Positions 25,081-33,194 of a stretch of 33,194 nt of DNA are shown here, one piece after another (position 1 is the stretch's first letter; the number at the start of each line of letters is the position of its first letter). The DNA is from Penium margaritaceum (Eukaryota; Streptophyta; Zygnematophyceae; Desmidiales; Peniaceae). The stretch spans positions 29,985-63,178 of the forward strand of contig SZWC01016019.1 of the NCBI GenBank assembly GCA_023375785.1, in the 5' to 3' direction. A program made the translations under genes and the position numbers. The notes under the pieces were generated by a model. That model was given only the letters and a program-made list of their open reading frames with translations, ran no database searches and was not told the origin of the DNA.

Positions 25081-26198
25081 AGAAGTGGTCAGAAACACAG
25101 TAGTGAGAAACAAACAGGTCAGAAACAAACCAGTCAGAAATACAATGGTCAAAAACACACTGGTCAGAAACAGAGTGGTAAGGAACACAGTGGTCAGAAA
25201 CACACTGGTCAGAAACATAGTGGTCAGAAACACAGTGGTCAGAAACATACTGGTCAGAAACACAGTGGTCAGAAACACAGTGGTCAGGAACACAGTGGTC
25301 AAAAACACAGTGGTCACCAACTCAGTGGTCACAAACACAGTGGTCAGAAACACATTGGTCAGAAACACACTGGTCAGAAACACACTGGTCAGAAACACCG
25401 TGGTCAGAAACACAGTGGTAAAAAAAACATTGGTCAGAAACACACTGGTCAGAATCAGAGTGGTGAGAAACACACTGGTGAGAAACACACTTGTCAAAAA
25501 CACACTCGTCAGAAACATAGTTGTCACAAACACAGTGGTCAGAAACACAGTGGTCAGAAACACACTGGCCAGAAACACAGTGGTCACAACGCACTGGTCA
25601 GAAACACACTGGTCAGAAACACAGTGGTCAGAAAACACAGTGGTCAGAAACACACTGGTCAGAAACACACTGGTCAGCAACACAGTGGTCAGAGACAGTG
25701 GTCAGAAACACATCGTTCTGAAACACACTGGTCAGGAACACACTGGTTAGAAACACAGTGCTCAGAAACACACTGGTCAGAAACACAGTGGTCAAAAACA
25801 CAGTGGTCAGAAACACAGTGGTCAGAAACACACTGGTCTGAAACACACTGGTCTGAAACACACTTGTCATAAACACACTGGTCAGAAACACAGTGGTCAG
25901 AAACACAATGGTCAGAAACACCCTGGTCAGAAAGACACTGGTCAGAAATACAGTGGTCAGAAAAACAGTGGTCATAAATAGAGTGGTCAGAACCACAGTG
26001 GTCAGAAACACAGTGGTCAGAAACACAATAGTCAGAAACACAGTGGTCAGAAACACAGTGGTCAGAAAGACAGTGGTCAGAAACACAGTGGTGAGAAACA
26101 CAGTGGTCAGAAACATGGTGGTCAGAAACACACTCGTCAGAAACACACTGGTCAGAAACACACTGGTCAGAAACACACTCGTCATAAATGTCAGAAAA
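25081..26198. repeat. Mixed monomers up to the array edge
   Basis: About 74 variant monomers. The first junction, AAAGAAGTGG at 25080, is a short monomer that could be a worn AACTAGTGG. It is followed by unusual AAACAAACAGG and AAACAAACCAG variants. Register slips occur near 25590 and 25690. The array decays at its right edge: the last recognisable piece is a CATAAATGTCAG unit truncated at about 26198. Nothing else is seen. Confidence 0.8.
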
Positions 26199-26478
26199 CG
26201 CCCCCCGGGTGGAGGCAGTTCCAACGTGACCTGATGGGTATACTGTGCTCACGGCTGTGTTTTGTGCAGGTGGTTCTGAGTCTAAGCGTGAGCTTTCTGG
26301 TCGCCTCACGCTATGTTTCAGCGAGTCGAATGCATTTGCAAGACAGTCACTTTTGCGAAGAGAATAACGCGATTTTGCATTCGTTTTTGAACATGGACAT
26401 GATCTAAACATTTGTAGGGCTAGTCATTAGCTCTCCGACGCACCAAACCATGCGCGATCGGATAACTGTAGCTCCCAG

Positions 26479-26697
26479 TACGTCAGTCGGAGCGCAGCAC
26501 CCCAAACCAGCCGCTCACTCGGCAGCGCGCACCACGTCGCCCGCCGAGGCGCCTTCACACATCAAGGGCCCATCAAAATGCCATTCCGGAGGCGCAGATG
26601 TCCATATGCATAGTGGCCGCGCCCCTTGAACCTTTGGGGTCTGTTTCGAAGAGTTAATCATCGAGTTTGGTGATCGGGATTGATGTGGGTCGAAACC
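26479..26697. repeat. 219-bp perfect duplication, copy 1
   Basis: It runs from TACGTCAGTCGG to GGTCGAAACC and is identical to 26699-26917 by direct reading. Copy 1 is preceded by GCTCCCAG and followed at once by one N. See the entry for that N for the likely cause. Confidence 0.97.
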
Positions 26698-26698
26698 N
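26698..26698. other. Single N at a probable contig overlap
   Basis: Exactly one undetermined base separates two identical 219-bp copies. Scaffolding software often writes a minimal N when the estimated gap is zero or negative, which leaves the overlap of two contigs written twice. Inference: the left contig ends at 26697, the right contig begins at 26699, and the true sequence has one copy. Confidence 0.85.
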
Positions 26699-26917
26699 TA
26701 CGTCAGTCGGAGCGCAGCACCCCAAACCAGCCGCTCACTCGGCAGCGCGCACCACGTCGCCCGCCGAGGCGCCTTCACACATCAAGGGCCCATCAAAATG
26801 CCATTCCGGAGGCGCAGATGTCCATATGCATAGTGGCCGCGCCCCTTGAACCTTTGGGGTCTGTTTCGAAGAGTTAATCATCGAGTTTGGTGATCGGGAT
26901 TGATGTGGGTCGAAACC
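26699..26917. repeat. 219-bp perfect duplication, copy 2
   Basis: Identical to 26479-26697 and continuing into TGTTCGCGGACTT. If the contig-overlap reading is right, this is the same genomic DNA as copy 1 and should be counted once. Confidence 0.97.
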
Positions 26918-26923
26918 TGTTCG

Positions 26924-27039
26924 CGGACTTCCAGTCGGAACTTTGACGAAGTCCCCTAGTAACAAACAGACTTATAAGTTTCGGACTCCGAGCCAGGATT
27001 TTGGCTAAGTCCCTCAGTAACAAAATGCACTCCTGAAAT
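26924..27039. repeat. Two diverged 58-bp tandem copies
   Basis: CGGACT starts both copies, at 26924 and 26982. In the first 32 aligned bases about 24 agree, including AAGTCCC, and a few bases later both have AGTAACAAA (near 26958 and 27016). The rest of the unit is more diverged. It is unrelated to the 15-bp satellite. Confidence 0.6.
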
Positions 27040-27109
27040 CTTGTGGATCATCCACCGGACGCCTCGGCAGTCCTTCCAGAGCCAAATCCCCGGATGGCAT
27101 TTTGTTACT
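27016..27109. repeat. 13-bp inverted repeat
   Basis: AGTAACAAAATGC at 27016-27028 is the exact reverse complement of GCATTTTGTTACT at 27097-27109, with 68 bases between. It could form a hairpin arm or be the remnant of an inverted element end. A third, shortened occurrence (AGTAACAAA near 26958) is in direct orientation with the first. Confidence 0.7.
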
Positions 27110-27154
27110 CGCTCCGGTCAATTATTCAACGGAAGTCGAACCGCGGCCGGCTCC

Positions 27155-27548
27155 CAGAAACATAGGGGTCAGAAACACAGGGGTCAGAAACACATTGGTC
27201 AGAAACACAGTGGTCAGAATACACTGGTCAGAAACACACTTGTCAGAAACACAGTGGTCAGAAACACAATGATCAGAAACACACTGGTCAGAAACACACT
27301 GGTCAGAACCACAGTGGTCAGAAACACAGTGGTCTGAAACACACCGGTCAGAAACACACTGGGCAGAAACACACTGGTCCGAAACACAGTGGTCAGAAAC
27401 ACACATGTCAGAAACACAGTGGTCCGAAACACAGTGGTCAGAAAGATACTGGTCAGAAACACAGTGGTCAGAAACACAGCGGTCAGAAACACAGTGGTCA
27501 GAAACACACTGATCAAAAACACAGTGCTCAGAAACACAGTGGTCGGCA
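27155..27548. repeat. Truncated family-A unit end
   Basis: About 26 monomers leading to the landmark at 27549. The last few (GATACTGG, AGCGGTCAG, ACTGATCAAAAACAC, AGTGCTCAG, GGTCGGCAAC) are the same series, in the same order, as the end of the next unit at about 29520-29631. The start of the unit is missing, cut by the non-satellite island. Confidence 0.75.
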
Positions 27549-29631
27549 ACTAGTGGTCAGAGACACAGTGGTCATACATACACTTGTCAGAAACACAGTG
27601 GTCAGAAACGAAATGGTCAGAAACACAGTGGTAAGAAACACGGTTGTGAGAAACATAATGTTCATGAACACAGTGTTCAGAAACACTGTGGTCAGAAACA
27701 CAGTGGTCAGAACCACACTGGTCAGGAACACACTGGTCAGAAACACACTGGTCAGAAACACAGTGGTGAGAAACACAATGGTGAGAAACACACTGGTCAG
27801 AAACACAGTGGTCAGAAACACAGTGGTCAGAAACACATGGGTCGGAAACACAGTGGTCATAAACACACTGGTCAGAAACACACAGGTCAGAAAAACAGTG
27901 GTCAGAAACACAGTGGTCAGAAACACAGTGGTCGGAAACACAGTGGGGAGAAACACAGTGGTCAAAAACACACTTGTCAGAAACACAGTGGTTGGAAACA
28001 CAGTGGTCAGAAACACACTGGTCAGAAACAAAGTGGTCAGAAACACAGTGCTCAGAAACACAGTGGTCAGAAACACAGTGGTCAGAAACACACTAGTCAG
28101 TTACACACTGGTCAGAAACATAGTGGTCAGAGATACAGTGGTCAGAAACATAGTGGTCAGAAACACACTGGTCAGAAACACACAGTTCAGAAACACAGTG
28201 GTCAGAGACACAGTGGTTAGAAACATATTGGTCAGAAACACAGTGGTCAGAAACATTCTGGTCAGAAACACAGTGGTCAAAAACACATTGGTCAGAAACA
28301 CAGTGGTCAGAAAGACACTGGACAGAAACACGGTGGTCAGAAACACAGTGGTCAGAAACACAGTGGTCAGAAACACAGTGGTCACAAACACAGTGGTAAG
28401 AAAGACAGTGGTCAGAAACACAGTGGTCATAAACACATTGGTCAGAAACACAGTGGTTAGAAACACTCTGCTCAGAAACACATTGGTCAGAAGCACAGTG
28501 GTCAAAAACGCAGTGGTCAGAAACACAGTGGTCAGAAACACAGTGGTCAGGAACACAGTGGTCAGAAATACAGTAGTCACAAACACAATGGTAAGAAAGA
28601 CAGTGGTCAGAAACACAGTGGTCATAAACACATTGGTCAGAAACACAGTGGTTAGAAACAATCTGCTCAGAAACACACTGGTCAGAAGCACACTGGTCGG
28701 AAACGCAGTGGTCAGAAACACAGTGGTCACAAACGCAGTGGTAAGAAACACAGTGGTCAGAAACACGGTGGTCAGAAACACAGTGGTCACAAACGCAGTG
28801 GTAAGAAACACAGTGGTCAGAAACACGGTGGTCAGAAACACAGTGGTCACAAACGCAGTGGTAAGAAACACAGTGGTCAGAAACACGGTGGTCAGAAACA
28901 CAGTGGTCACAAACGCAGTGGTAAGAAACACAGTGGTCAGAAACACGGTGGTCAGAAACACAGTGGTCACAAACGCAGTGGTAAGAAACACAGTGGTCAG
29001 AAACACGGTGGTCAGAAACACAGTGGTCAGAAACACAGTGGTTAGAAACAATCTGCTCAGAAACACACTGGTCAGAAGCACACTGGTCGGAAACGCAGTG
29101 GTCAGAAACACAGTGGTTAGAAACACACTGGTCAGAAACACAGTGGTCAGAAACACAGTGGTCAGAATCACACTGGTCAGAGGCACACTGGACAGAAACA
29201 CATTGGTCAAAAACACAGTGGTCAGAAACACAGTGGTCAGAAACACAGTGGTCAGAAACACACTGGTCAGAAACACAGTGGTCAGAATCACACTGGTCAG
29301 AGGCACACTGGACAGAAACACATTGGTCAAAAACACAGTGGTCAGAAACACAGTGGTCAGAAACACAGTGGTCAGAAACACACTGGTCAGAAACACACTG
29401 TTCAGAAACACAGTGATCAGAAACACAGTGGTCACAAACACAGTGGTCAGAAACACAGTGGTCAGAAACACACTGGTCAGAAACACACTGGTCAGAAAAA
29501 CACTGGTCGGAAACACAGTGGTCAGAAAGATACTGGTCAGAAACACAATGGTCAGAAACACAGCGGTCAGAAACACAGTGGTCAGAAGCACACTGATCAA
29601 AAACACAGTGCTCAGAAACACAGTGGTCGGC
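27549..29631. repeat. Family-A super-repeat unit 6
   Basis: A 2,083-bp unit. Leader: ACTAGT (27549-27554), CATACATAC, ACTTGTCAG, AACGAAATGG, GGTTGTGAG, AATGTTCAT near 27658 (109 bp in), AGTGTTCAG and CCACACTGGTCAGG. Its first several hundred bases match the next unit with few changes at an offset of about 2,083 bp, including an ATGGGTCGG monomer (27837/29920) and TCAGTTACAC (about 28100/30180). It contains the 60-bp array at 28708-29029 and a 120-bp duplication (29161/29281). Confidence 0.85.
28708..29029. repeat. 60-bp higher-order array (4 monomers x 5.4)
   Basis: The unit is AGTGGTCAC, GCAGTGGTAAG, AGTGGTCAG and GGTGGTCAG monomers, with a perfect 60-bp period over 322 bp. It lies between two copies of a roughly 95-bp block that holds AACAATCTGCTCAG (at about 28658 and 29048, 390 bp apart). 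The neighbouring super-repeat has the same flanking block duplicated with only 90 bp offset and no array. Confidence 0.95.
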
Positions 29632-31953
29632 AACTCTGGTCAGAGACACAGTGGTCATAAATACACTTGTCAGAAACACAGTGGTCAGAAACGAAATGGT
29701 TAGAAACACTGTGGTAAGAAACACGGTTGTGAGAAACATAATGTTCACGAACACAGTGTTCGGAAACACTGTGGTCAGAAACACAGTGGTCAGAACCACA
29801 CTGGTCAGGAACACACTGGTCAGAAACACGCTGGTTAGAAACACAGTGGTGAGAAACACAATGGTGAGAAACACACTGGTCAGAAACACAGTGGTCAGAA
29901 ACACAGTGGTCAGAAACACATGGGTCGGAAACACAGTGGTCACAAACACACTGGTCAGAAACACACAGGTCAGAAAAACAGTGGTCAGGAACACAGTGGT
30001 CAGAAACACAGTGGTCGGAAACACAGTGGCGAGAAACATAGTGGTCAAAAACACACTGGTCAAAAACACAGTGGTTGGAAACACAGTGGTCAGAAACACA
30101 CTGGTCAGAAACACAGTGGTCAGAAACACAGTGCTCATAAACATAGTGGTCAGAAGCACAGTGGTCAGAAACACACTGGTCAGTTACACAGTGGTCAGAA
30201 GAATAGTGATCAGAAACACACTGGTCAGAAACACAGTGGTCAGAGATACAGTGGTCAGAAACACAGTGGTCAGAAACATCCTGGTCAGAAACACAGTGGT
30301 CAAAAACACATTGGTCAGAAACACAGTGGTCAGAAAGACACTGGACAGAAACACGGTGGTCAGAAACACAGTGGTCAGAAACACAGTGCTCAGAAACATA
30401 GTGGTCAGAAGCACAGTGGTCAGAAACACAGTGGTCAGAAACATAGTGGTCAGAAGCACAGTGGTCAGAAACACAGTGGTCAGAAACACAGTGGTTAGAA
30501 ACACTCTGCTCAGAAACACATTGGTCAGAAGCACAGTGGTCAAAAACGCAGTGGTCAGAAACACAGTGGTCAGAAACACAGTGGTCAGGAACACAGTGGT
30601 CAGAAACACAGTGGTCAAAAATACAGTGGTCACAAACACAATGGTAAGAAACACAGTGGTCAGAAACAGTGGTCATAAACACATTGGTCAGAAACACAGT
30701 GGTTAGAAACAATCTGCTCAGAAACACACTGGTCAGAAGCACACTGGTCGGAAACGCAGTGGTCAGAAACACAGTGGTCAGAAACACAGTGGTTAGAAAC
30801 AATCTGCTCAGAAACACACTGGTCAGAAGCACACTGGTCGGAAACGCAGTGGTCAGAAACACAGTGGTCAGAAACACACTGGTCAGAAACACAGTGGTCA
30901 GAAACACAGTGGTCAGAATCACACTGGTCAGAGGCACACTGGACAAAAACACATTGGTCAGAAACACAGTGGTCAGAAACACAGTGGTCAGAAACATAGT
31001 GGTCAGAAACACAGCGGTCAAAAACACAGGAGTCAGAAACACAGTGGTCGGAAACACAGTGGTCAGAAACACAGTGGTCAGAAACACATTGGTCAGAAAC
31101 ACACTGGTCCGAGGAATATTGGTTAGAAACACAGTGGTAAAAAACACAGTGGTCAGAAACAGACTGGTCAGAAACACAGTGGTCAGAGACTGAGTGGTTG
31201 GAAACACACTGGTCAGAAACACAGTGGTCAGAAATACAGTGGTCAAAAACATAGTGGTCAGATTTACAGTGGTCAGAAACACAATGGTGAGAAACACAGT
31301 GGTCAAACACACAGTGGTCAGAAACACACTGATCCAAAACACACTGGTCATAAACACATTGGTCAGAAACACACTGGTCACAAACATACTGGTCAGAAAC
31401 ACGGTGGTCAGAAACACAGTGGTCTGAAACACAGTGGTGAGAAGCACAGTGGTCAGAAACACAGTTGTGAGAAACACACTGGTCAAAAACACACTGGTCA
31501 GAAACACACGGGTCAGAAACACAGTGATCAGAAACACAGTGGTGAGAAGCACAGTGGTCAGAAACACAGTTGTGAGAAACACACTGGTCAAAAACACACT
31601 GGTCAGAAACACACGGGTCAGAAACACAGTGATCAGAAACACAATGGTCACAAGCACAATGGTAAGAAATACAATGGTCAGAAACACAATGGTCAGAAAC
31701 ACACTGGTCAGATACACACTGGCCGGAAACACAGTGGTTTGAAACATACTGGTCAGAAACACAGTGGTCAGAAACACAATGGTCAGAAACACAATGGTCA
31801 GAAACACACTGGTCAGATACACACTGGCCGGAAACACAGTGGTTTGAAACATACTGGTCAGAAACACAGTGGTCATAAACACAACGGTCAGAAACACAGT
31901 GGTCAGAAACACACTGCTCAAAAACACAGTGCTAAGAAACACGGTGGTCAGAA
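29632..31953. repeat. Family-A super-repeat unit 7
   Basis: A 2,322-bp unit. The landmark is changed to AACTCTGG (ACTAGT lost), but the leader CATAAATAC, ACTTGTCAG, AACGAAATGG, GGTTGTGAG, AATGTTCAC at 29740 (108 bp in) and CCACACTGGTCAGG is intact. It carries the AACAATCTGCTCAG block twice (about 30709/30799, offset 90 bp) and perfect 105-bp offset duplications at 31441/31546 and 31711/31816. It ends with TACTGG, AACGGTCAG, AGTGCTAAG and GGTCAGAAACTAGTGG. Confidence 0.83.
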
Positions 31954-33194
31954 ACTAGTGGTCATAAACACAGTGGTACTAAATCCACTTGTCACAAACA
32001 CAGTGGTCAGAAACAAATTGGTCAGAAACACAGCGGTCAGAAACACACTAAACAGAAACACACTGTTAAAAAACACAGTGTTCAGAAACACAGTGGTCAG
32101 AAACACAGTGGTCAGATACATAGTGGTCAGAGACACTGTTGTCAGAAATACAGTGGTCAGAAACACAGTGGTCAGAAACACAGTGGTCAGAAACACACTG
32201 GTCAGAAACGTACTGGTCAGAAACACAGTGGTCAGAAACATTGTGTCCAGAAACACACTGGTCAGAAACACAGTGGTCAGAAACACAGTGGTCAGAAACA
32301 CAGTGGTCAGAAACACACTGGTCAGAAACGTACTGGTCAGAAACACAGTGGTCAGAAACATTGTGTCCAGAAACACACTGGTCAGAAACACAGTGGTCAG
32401 AAACACGGTGGTCAGAAACACTGTAGTCAGAAACATTGTGGTCAGAAACACATTGGTGAGAAACACAGTGGTCAGGAATACACTGGTCAGAAACACAGTG
32501 GTCAGAAACACAGTGGTCAGAAACACTGTGGTCAGAAACACACTGGTCAGAAACACAGTGGTCAGAAGCACACTGGCCAGGAACACAATGGTCGGAAATA
32601 CACTGGTCAAAAAACACAGTGGTGAGAAACACAGTGCTCAGAAACACAGTGTTCAGAAACACAGTGGTTAGAAAGACAGTGGTCAGAAACACACTGGTCA
32701 GAAACACAGTGGTCAGAAGCACACTGGCTAGAAACACAGTGGTCAGAAACACACTGGTCAAAAACATAGTGTTCAGAAACACACTGGTCAGAAACACACT
32801 GGTCAGAAACACACTGGTCAGAAACACAGTGGTCAGAAACACAGTGGTCAGAAACACGATGTTCGGAAACACACAGGTCATAAACAAACTAGTTAGAAAC
32901 ACAGTGGTCAGAAACACACCTGTCAGAAACAAAGTGGTCCAAAACACAGCGGTCATAAACACAGTGGTCAGAAACATACTGGTCAGAAACTCGGTGGTCA
33001 GAAACACACTGGTCCGAACCACAGTGGTCGGAAACACACTGGTCGGAAACACAGTGGTCAGAAACATAGCGGTCAGAAATACAGAGGTCAGAAACACACC
33101 GCTTAGAAACATACTGGTCTGAAACACAGTGGTCAGAAACAAAATCGTCAGAAACACATTGGTCAGAAACACAGTGGTCAGAAACACACTGGTC
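31954..33194. repeat. Family-A super-repeat unit 8, cut by window end
   Basis: The first 1,241 bp of a unit that starts at ACTAGT (31954-31959). The leader is more diverged: CATAAACAC, GTACTAAATCC, ACTTGTCAC, ACAAATTGG, an ACTAAACAG monomer, ACTGTTAAAAAACAC and AGTGTTCAG. A block with CGTACTGG and TTGTGTCCAG is duplicated at 120 bp offset (about 32246 and 32366). Diverged monomers (GATGTTCGG, AAACAAACTAGTTAG) occur near 32860-32900. Confidence 0.72.

Larger units (their letters stand above)
1..26198. repeat. 15-bp satellite array, left block
   Basis: Nearly every 15 bases is a copy of CAGTGGTCAGAAACA with zero to a few substitutions, about 1,745 copies in one orientation. The commonest difference is AGTGG versus ACTGG at the start of the unit; other recurrent variants are GTGAG or GTAAG for GTCAG, CATAAACAC, CGGTCAG and ACGCAG. 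The + strand is purine-rich (6 A, 4 G, 3 C, 2 T per consensus unit) and the consensus has no CpG. There are no spacers and no flanking genes. The monomer register slips by one base at scattered points, for example near 521, 1910, 4190, 4376, 5514, 5577, 7030, 7524 and 12690, so no single reading frame is kept across the block. It ends at about 26198 in a degenerate unit. The function is unknown; a structural or neutral satellite is the default reading. Confidence 0.98.
26199..27154. other. Non-satellite island, no recognisable gene
   Basis: This is the only DNA in the window unlike the monomer. It is 956 bp as given, or about 736 bp if the single-N duplication is an artefact. Parts are GC- and CpG-rich (about 26480-26640), in contrast to the CpG-free monomer consensus. 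The longest open stretch free of satellite is about 70 codons on the - strand below 26411, which then runs into the array; I recognise no domain in it. I see no terminal inverted repeats, poly-A tail, transposase, tRNA or rRNA. Target-site duplications cannot be judged because both flanks are satellite. It could be the remains of an insertion, a piece of the DNA that bordered the array, or a sequence bridging two contigs. Confidence 0.8.
27155..33194. repeat. 15-bp satellite array, right block
   Basis: About 400 copies of the same monomer in the same orientation as the left block, beginning abruptly with CAGAAACATAGGGGTCAG and running off the window end. The variants match those of family A in the left block (leaders with CATAAATAC and AATGTTCAC; ends with AAAAACACTGGTCGG and GTGCTCAG). 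The register relative to the left block is shifted, as expected after an unrelated insert. Confidence 0.98.

Noticed and set aside
1..26198. Arrays of nuclear-receptor half-sites (TGGTCA or AGGTCA every 15 bp)
   Set aside because: The hexamer is just part of the monomer and most copies are TGGTCA, not AGGTCA. Nothing else suggests regulatory function.
26256..26275. Splice acceptor (TTTTGTGCAG before GT) implying an exon
   Set aside because: A single weak signal with no open frame or recognisable protein on either side.
26898..26920. tRNA or SINE box B, from GGGTCGAAACC
   Set aside because: One mismatch to the box B pattern, and no matching box A or cloverleaf could be built around it.
26515..26965. 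Short - strand ORFs of 76-87 codons in the island
   Set aside because: They lie in the duplicated 219-bp segment, one crosses the N, and the protein sequence matches no family I recognise.
26190..27160. Transposon with target-site duplication (CAGAAA on both sides)
   Set aside because: CAGAAA occurs in every monomer, so its presence on both flanks carries no information, and the island ends are not inverted repeats.

Overview
This window is almost entirely one tandem-repeat array, with no gene I can support. A 15-bp monomer, consensus CAGTGGTCAGAAACA on the + strand (the main sister variant starts CACTGG), runs from base 1 to about 26198 and again from about 27155 to the end, always in the same orientation. 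That is roughly 2,150 copies. A satellite of this size with nested higher-order structure points to a eukaryotic nuclear genome, and the assembly gaps point to a draft scaffold. I cannot name the species or the chromosomal site.

Layout. (1) 1-13285: super-repeat family A, units of about 1.8-2.7 kb (3.85 kb where an internal array expanded), each opening with a 14-bp irregular monomer containing AACTAGTGG followed by an ordered series of variant monomers. It carries a 45-bp array at 2850-4019. (2) 13286-16140: locally expanded part with two homogeneous 60-bp arrays (13286-13675, 14076-15061) and a 375-bp block copied from 11.5 kb. (3) 16141-25080: a second super-repeat family, B, units of about 0.74-1.05 kb marked by CACTAGTCAG next to a CGCTGG-type monomer, interrupted by a 125-base N run. 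(4) 25081-26198: mixed monomers. (5) 26199-27154: the only non-satellite DNA, which includes a perfect 219-bp duplication separated by exactly one N, most likely an unmerged contig overlap. (6) 27155-33194: family A again, with a 60-bp array at 28708-29029.

Coding potential. The long open frames here are a property of the monomer: 15 is divisible by 3, and the consensus lacks a stop in all three + frames (QWSET, SGQKH, VVRNT) and two - frames (VSDHC, FLTTV). Only the frame reading TGT TTC TGA is closed. Single-base register shifts recur through the array with no sign of frame conservation, so I annotate no CDS. I also see no RNA gene, promoter, CRISPR array or recognisable mobile element.

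The interest lies in repeat evolution: three organisational levels (15-bp monomer; 45/60-bp homogenised arrays; 1-2.7 kb super-repeats), two super-repeat families, a unit pair differing by exactly five 60-bp copies, and an excess of perfect local duplications offset by 105 bp. The last may be real slippage or an assembly effect.
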